The notes beneath the pieces were generated by a model. The model saw only the letters and a program-made list of their open reading frames with translations. It had not been told where the DNA came from and did no database searches. Shown in pieces: positions 5,135-6,306 of a stretch of DNA of 6,306 nt (positions are counted from its first letter, which is position 1; each line of letters begins with the position of its first letter). The DNA comes from Acidilobaceae archaeon (lineage in GTDB: Archaea; Thermoproteota; Thermoprotei_A; Sulfolobales; Acidilobaceae): contig JALUDK010000031.1 in NCBI GenBank assembly GCA_027044005.1, forward strand, positions 1-6,306. The letters run 5' to 3'. Position numbers and translations under genes: made by a program.

Positions 5135-6306
5135 GGAGTATGAGCCAGCGAGGCTGATATACAGGAGCCAGGGTAGGGGCCCCGCCCTGCTCTTCAGGGT
5201 CGAGGGCACGCCGCAGGACTCTGCCTCTAACGTTGTAGATACACGGGGGAAGCTCTACAGGGCCCTTGGCGTGTCTAGTGATGAGGAGGCTTATAGGAGG
5301 CTCCTCGACTCGCTCTCAAGCCCCTCGAGGCTGCACGTGTCCGGCGCGCCTAGGCTGAGGGTTGCCGAGAGGGGGCTCATGAGCTTGCCGGCTATACGCT
5401 TCTACGAGGGCGAGGGTGGGTTGTATATCTCCTCCTCCATATTCATAGCGTGCAGGGATGGGGTTTGCAATGCTAGTATACACAGGATGATGGTGACCGG
5501 GGAGAGGGAGGCTAGGGTCCGGCTGGTCCCTAGGCACCTGTACAGGATGTGGAGGGAGGCTGCTGGTAGGGGCGAGGATCTCCCCGTTACTATTGTAATT
5601 GGTGTGAATCCGCTGGTTGTCCTATCCGCTGCTCTGACTCCCCCCTATGGTGTCTTCGAGCTAGAGATCGCGGCTAGCCTCCTCGGCGGCTTGGAGGTCT
5701 TTGAGAGCCCTATACACGGTAACCCTGTCCCGGTGGGGGCGGCTGCTGTGGTGGAGGCGCGGCTCACGCCTAGGCTGGAGGATGAGGGGCCCTATGTGGA
5801 TGCGTTGGGTACTTATGATAGGGTTAGGAAGCAGCCGGTCCTTGTTGTTGACGGCGTCTATCTTAACATGGATGAGCCTACTCATGTGATAATGCAGGGT
5901 GGATTAGAGCATGTTATGCTGATGGGGTTCCCTAGGGAGGCTCAGGTGTGGCGCTCCGTCTCCGGGGTTGTGCCGAGGGTGCATAAGGTTAGGCTTACCC
6001 CCGCCAGTGGTGGGTGGCTGCATGCTGTGATTTCTATTGATAAGAATCATGATGGTGATGGTAAGAATGCTATTATGGCTGCTTTTGCCGGGCATCCCTC
6101 GCTTAAGCATGTCGTGGTCGTGGACTCCGACGTGGATCCTGATGATCCGGGCCAGGTTGAGTGGGCTATTGCCACGAGGTTCCAGGCTGATAGGGATCTG
6201 GTTGTGGTTAGGGAGGCTAGGGGGTCCACGCTTGATCCTAGTAGTAGGGATGGGATGACTAGTAAGGTTGGGGTGGATGCGACTATGCCCCTTGGGGGCG
6301 GGTTGG
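5061..6306 (+). CDS. UbiD-family decarboxylase, probably anhydromevalonate phosphate decarboxylase; partial
   Basis: 415 codons are open to the right edge; the family usually has about 420-490 residues, so only the end is missing. UbiD enzymes decarboxylate unsaturated acids using prenylated FMN made by UbiX. Visible are the N-terminal SLAGFLEGIEVERV (6-19), the cofactor-region CNASIHRMM (136-144) with its Asn137 and Arg142, GVNPLVVLSAAL (181-192), FELEIAASLLGG (199-210), the acidic pair in DEGPYVD (Glu242 and Asp247), VVVVDSDVDPDDPGQVEWAIATR (351-373), and GSTLDPSS...TSKVGVDAT (388-408). In archaea with the modified mevalonate pathway a UbiD homologue converts trans-anhydromevalonate 5-phosphate to isopentenyl phosphate and CO2, and that is the likeliest role here. 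Ubiquinone synthesis is unlikely in a crenarchaeon; another aromatic or acrylic acid decarboxylase is the alternative. UbiX and the phosphomevalonate dehydratase are not in the window. The start overlaps the previous gene by 74 nt. Confidence 0.9.
   Translation, partial: MVETGSLAGFLEGIEVERVPGVLSREYEPARLIYRSQGRGPALLFRVEGTPQDSASNVVDTRGKLYRALGVSSDEEAYRRLLDSLSSPSRLHVSGAPRLRVAERGLMSLPAIRFYEGEGGLYISSSIFIACRDGVCNASIHRMMVTGEREARVRLVPRHLYRMWREAAGRGEDLPVTIVIGVNPLVVLSAALTPPYGVFELEIAASLLGGLEVFESPIHGNPVPVGAAAVVEARLTPRLEDEGPYVDALGTYDRVRKQPVLVVDGVYLNMDEPTHVIMQGGLEHVMLMGFPREAQVWRSVSGVVPRVHKVRLTPASGGWLHAVISIDKNHDGDGKNAIMAAFAGHPSLKHVVVVDSDVDPDDPGQVEWAIATRFQADRDLVVVREARGSTLDPSSRDGMTSKVGVDATMPLGGGL

Noticed and set aside
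4514..5209. A 231-codon minus-strand frame, by chance the same length as the RNase H-like gene it opposes
   Set aside because: The translation is Pro/Gly/Arg-rich without family motifs and lies antisense to two supported genes; high GC and AGG/CTA-rich codons readily keep antisense frames open.
5661..6258. Short frames on both strands within the UbiD gene
   Set aside because: The UbiD frame is continuous with family motifs throughout; the others are motif-free, Trp/Met/Arg-rich or Pro/His-rich shadows.
5800..6306. More T-rich, GAT/GGT/GTT-rich codon use toward the end of the UbiD gene, as a sign of transfer
   Set aside because: The change lies within one continuous gene with intact motifs and AGG still dominates arginine, so it is more likely local variation than foreign DNA.

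Overview
The window looks like chromosomal DNA of a hyperthermophilic crenarchaeon, probably of the Desulfurococcales/Aeropyrum-Pyrodictium type. The evidence is: arginine coded almost only by AGG, many ATA and CTA codons, moderately high GC, GGTG-type Shine-Dalgarno motifs, frequent TTG and GTG starts, tight gene overlaps, and crenarchaeal protein families. There are no RNA genes, mobile elements, CRISPR arrays or long repeats.

Layout: the left 1.24 kb is transcribed leftward. It holds a GNAT acetyltransferase (693-1235) and, downstream behind its own TATA-like box, a CBS-domain protein that runs off the left edge (1-624). A 136-bp divergent intergenic region (1236-1371) carries AT-rich promoter-like elements and a GC-rich hairpin. 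From 1372 to the right edge there is a rightward, tightly packed five-gene cluster: a maltokinase/APH-type kinase, a DUF2797 protein, a ROK-family sugar kinase, an uncharacterised protein with a RuvC/RNase H-like start motif, and a UbiD-family decarboxylase cut by the right edge. The junctions are a short overlap, a 4-nt TTGA overlap, a 27-bp gap and a 74-nt overlap, so co-transcription and translational coupling are likely.

Function: the UbiD protein is best read as the archaeal trans-anhydromevalonate 5-phosphate decarboxylase of the modified mevalonate (isoprenoid lipid) pathway, because archaea with ether lipids use a UbiD homologue for this step. The two sugar kinases would feed sugars into metabolism, the ROK enzyme as a broad hexokinase and the maltokinase-like enzyme on an unknown sugar. 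How DUF2797 and the RNase H-like protein fit is unknown. The most interesting aspect is this cluster as a unit, with two unassigned proteins lodged between sugar phosphorylation and isoprenoid synthesis. No clearly new defence or mobile system is visible.
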